From JBCBKZ01 sp039026975 (GTDB taxonomy: Bacteria > Bacteroidota > Bacteroidia > J057): DNA of 9,630 bases. The notes beneath the pieces were generated by a model. That model ran no database searches and was not told the DNA's origin. It saw nothing but the letters and a program-made list of their open reading frames with translations. A program made the position numbers and the translations under genes. Positions 7,701 through 9,630 of the stretch are shown here, piece by piece; the first letter of the stretch is position 1, and every line of letters starts with the position of its first letter. The DNA lies in assembly GCA_039026975.1 (NCBI GenBank), contig JBCCLI010000243.1, forward strand, positions 1 to 9,630, written 5' to 3'.

Positions 7701-8141
7701 CTACTGAAAATAGTATCCCCATTTTTTCAATAACTTCTCAGAAGCATTTCTAGCAAACTTTTCACAGTTGTTGTCTTTTATATCATCCCCAAACCTGGAG
7801 TTTACCTCTACGCACATAGCTTTAATGTCTGCCAAAAATTCTACTTGTCTCAATGTTGATTCATATTCTCCAGTGAAAGGATCTGAAAGCCAAATTTCAC
7901 ATCTTGGGGTTATAAATCGTCGAAAATCATCTGGAAAATTAGCAACAAAAAACGCGAAACAGTCAACCAAATCCAGATAATCCCACATATTATAAGTCCT
8001 ATCTGAACAAACTTGATAGAAAAACTCTTCAAAAGTATTATCAGCAAAATAACCATCTAGTATTTCCAGAAAATACTTATTAGGATCTTTTCTTCGCTTT
8101 TTACTTCTCTCTATCGCCCATCGTGGTTTATGCTCTTGCAT
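7701..8141 (-). CDS. Orphan 146-residue protein, candidate immunity protein for the upstream toxin
   Basis: I do not recognise a family. The protein has a basic N-terminus (RSKKRRKDPNKY, 12-23) and an acidic, aromatic-rich middle (FADNTFEEFFYQV, 32-44; NMWDYLDLVDCFAFFVANFPDDF, 51-73). A charged C-terminal half contains a long predicted helix (98-115) and ends KKWGYYFQ. There is no signal peptide or membrane segment, so it should be cytoplasmic. It begins 28 bp after the stop of the large effector gene on the same strand, the place where polymorphic-toxin loci carry their immunity gene. No Shine-Dalgarno sequence is visible. Hand counts of sampled 60-base lines give about 30-38% GC, below most of the efflux operon. 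The coding call is good; the immunity role is inferred from position and size only. Confidence 0.7.
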   Translation of the reverse strand: MQEHKPRWAIERSKKRRKDPNKYFLEILDGYFADNTFEEFFYQVCSDRTYNMWDYLDLVDCFAFFVANFPDDFRRFITPRCEIWLSDPFTGEYESTLRQVEFLADIKAMCVEVNSRFGDDIKDNNCEKFARNASEKLLKKWGYYFQ

Positions 8142-8169
8142 TTGTACGGCTCATTTATTTCTACATTCT

Positions 8170-9630
8170 CTATTCGGGCCATGCACTGTTTATTGACCAA
8201 ACATTACTAGAGCTGGATTTGAAAATTATCCTCACATGTACATTACTTATGCTAGCAGAATCATCCTTCGTTAATGGATTCAAACTCTGATTGGTCATAA
8301 AAGGCACCTTACCAGGATCTCCGCTAAATAAAGGTCTTGCTCCTACAGCTTGGTTGGGGATATTCTCTATTTTATATGGATTAGGGTGCTTTAAATACTC
8401 AGGTAAATCAGCAACAGGATTTTTATTTAGTCCATCAAAATTCAATATTTTCACTCCCTTTGCAGAAAAGGGCACGTTTTGCTCTATCTTATTAGTAATG
8501 GTACCATCCGCGATTTTCTTTCTCTTATTTTCCCAGTCTTGCGTGAGAATAACATCTATCGCATGCTTTATCCCTTCACTTGCTGCTCCTGATGATTTGA
8601 AAGCCCCAGCTACTGATGTATTCACACCAAGATTAACATACTTACTATTCTTGCCACGCAGAACTCTCATCATTAAATCATACTTGCTATTGACAAGTCC
8701 ACCCGCATTAAAAACGTGTTTTTTTGCGGTATGATTACTAGAATCCATTGCATCTTCTTTTTTAACACTTGTAAATTTCCTAGGTCTTTCCCCTTTAAAG
8801 AATTTTAAAATTTCGTTCAATCTTTTCAGTTGATCTGCCCCAAGTGCCTGATGCTTATTCTTTAGTTCTTTCTTAGCTGTCTGTGCCCTTTTTTTAGGGT
8901 CCTTCTCATTAGGAATCGTATTTTTGGGATAAATATCCTTCCAGAGGTCGTCTATCGTGCGAGCGGTGACATCCATGCCATCTGGATAGCCCTCACTTCC
9001 ACCTGTAAAAGGAGCAGCAGAACCTCCTAATGCAGTATTTGGAGCTATAGATATCTTAAAGTCGACATCATTATCTTTCTTGTTTTTGCTTAACTCTGGT
9101 ATGGTAATTTTTGTCTTTACAGGTTTCCCTCTTACTTTTTTCTTTATTTTTTGGTTGTACTTACTCTCCAATGTTTTTCCTCTATTCTTAATATCTTTAT
9201 GAAAAGCCTCATAAGTAGGGGTTTTCTTAATATTAGCAGGCTTACTAAGTTCCTTTATTATCTCATTTACGTAGGTTTTATGCTTTTTCCTATCTTCAGC
9301 CGTAAGGCCGTCTTTAGATTTATCCTTCTTTCCCTTCTTCCCTTTCCCAAAGAGCTTCTTTACTTTTCCCGCAATGAACTTGATGATCTTATTCACCACT
9401 TTATCAATGGGCTTGCGGACTTTCTTAATGATGTTTTTGATGGCTTTGCCTATTCCATCCAGTTTGAGCCATTTGGCTATGAAAGATAGGAGAATGGGGA
9501 CCGTCTTAGCCAAGGCCTTTTCTATGAAGGCACCTGCTTTCCCTATTTGGCCCATAGCTATCTCTACTATGCTGTTAAAGATGGACTTAATGAATTCTAT
9601 GATGCGATCTATGTTTTCAATGAACCACAT
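8170..9630 (-). CDS. C-terminal part of a large polymorphic-toxin / eCIS-type effector (5' truncated by window edge)
   Basis: The frame is open for 486 codons to the window edge; the ATG exactly at 9630 is probably internal. Residues 1-95 of the fragment form a series of amphipathic helices (IDRIIEFIKSIFNSIVEIA, GQIGKAGAFIEKALAKTVP, IKKVRKPIDKVVNKIIKF) ending in a Lys/Gly-rich linker (93-107). This closely resembles the region before the toxin in large DUF4157 (eCIS-core) proteins of Bacteroidota and Cyanobacteria. Residues 108-197 (LTAEDRKKHKTY to DNDVDFKISIAP) look like a further conserved pre-toxin segment. Residues from about 200 to 486 form a domain I cannot assign, including NHTAKKHVFNAGG (299-311) and a final VHVRIIF (464-470) and SAWPE. 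A small gene 28 bp downstream fits an immunity partner. The effector class is moderately supported; delivery route and toxin activity are not shown. Confidence 0.72.
   Translation of the reverse strand: MWFIENIDRIIEFIKSIFNSIVEIAMGQIGKAGAFIEKALAKTVPILLSFIAKWLKLDGIGKAIKNIIKKVRKPIDKVVNKIIKFIAGKVKKLFGKGKKGKKDKSKDGLTAEDRKKHKTYVNEIIKELSKPANIKKTPTYEAFHKDIKNRGKTLESKYNQKIKKKVRGKPVKTKITIPELSKNKKDNDVDFKISIAPNTALGGSAAPFTGGSEGYPDGMDVTARTIDDLWKDIYPKNTIPNEKDPKKRAQTAKKELKNKHQALGADQLKRLNEILKFFKGERPRKFTSVKKEDAMDSSNHTAKKHVFNAGGLVNSKYDLMMRVLRGKNSKYVNLGVNTSVAGAFKSSGAASEGIKHAIDVILTQDWENKRKKIADGTITNKIEQNVPFSAKGVKILNFDGLNKNPVADLPEYLKHPNPYKIENIPNQAVGARPLFSGDPGKVPFMTNQSLNPLTKDDSASISNVHVRIIFKSSSSNVWSINSAWPE

Overview
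The window reads as a chromosomal segment from a Bacteroidota bacterium. I would guess a Cytophagia or Saprospiria-like lineage, but this rests only on protein style, the near absence of Shine-Dalgarno sequences and a GC content of roughly 40%. It holds the end of a prohibitin-like gene, a complete TetR-controlled RND efflux locus, a lone Uma2-type nuclease gene, and on the opposite strand the 3' end of a large probable polymorphic-toxin or eCIS-type effector gene followed by a small candidate immunity gene.

Layout: (1) 1-394 (+), C-terminal part of a prohibitin/SPFH protein, closed by a strong hairpin terminator. (2) 450-6930 (+), tetR, then tolC, then a periplasmic adaptor lipoprotein gene, then an RND pump gene, ended by a GAAA-tetraloop terminator. 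A 25-bp perfect palindrome lies directly in front of tetR. A diverged copy of the same promoter/operator block lies in front of tolC, with the same internal spacing, so one repressor probably controls both its own gene and the pump genes. A 36-codon ORF overlaps the tolC start codon by an ATGA. (3) 7015-7608 (+), a Uma2-family PD-(D/E)XK protein. (4) 9630-7701 (-), a Lys-rich helical module like those in DUF4157/eCIS-core effectors, a linker, a C-terminal domain I cannot assign, then a 28-bp gap and a 146-residue orphan protein in the position of an immunity gene.

The efflux genes form a standard tripartite machine: outer-membrane channel, lipid-anchored adaptor and inner-membrane proton-driven pump. 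The pump has Asp-Asn instead of Asp-Asp in TM4 and Asn instead of Lys in TM10. The most novel part is the C-terminal domain of the minus-strand effector and its partner, neither of which I recognise. The effector N-terminus, where a DUF4157 domain would be expected, lies outside the window, so that assignment is by similarity of the remaining region only.
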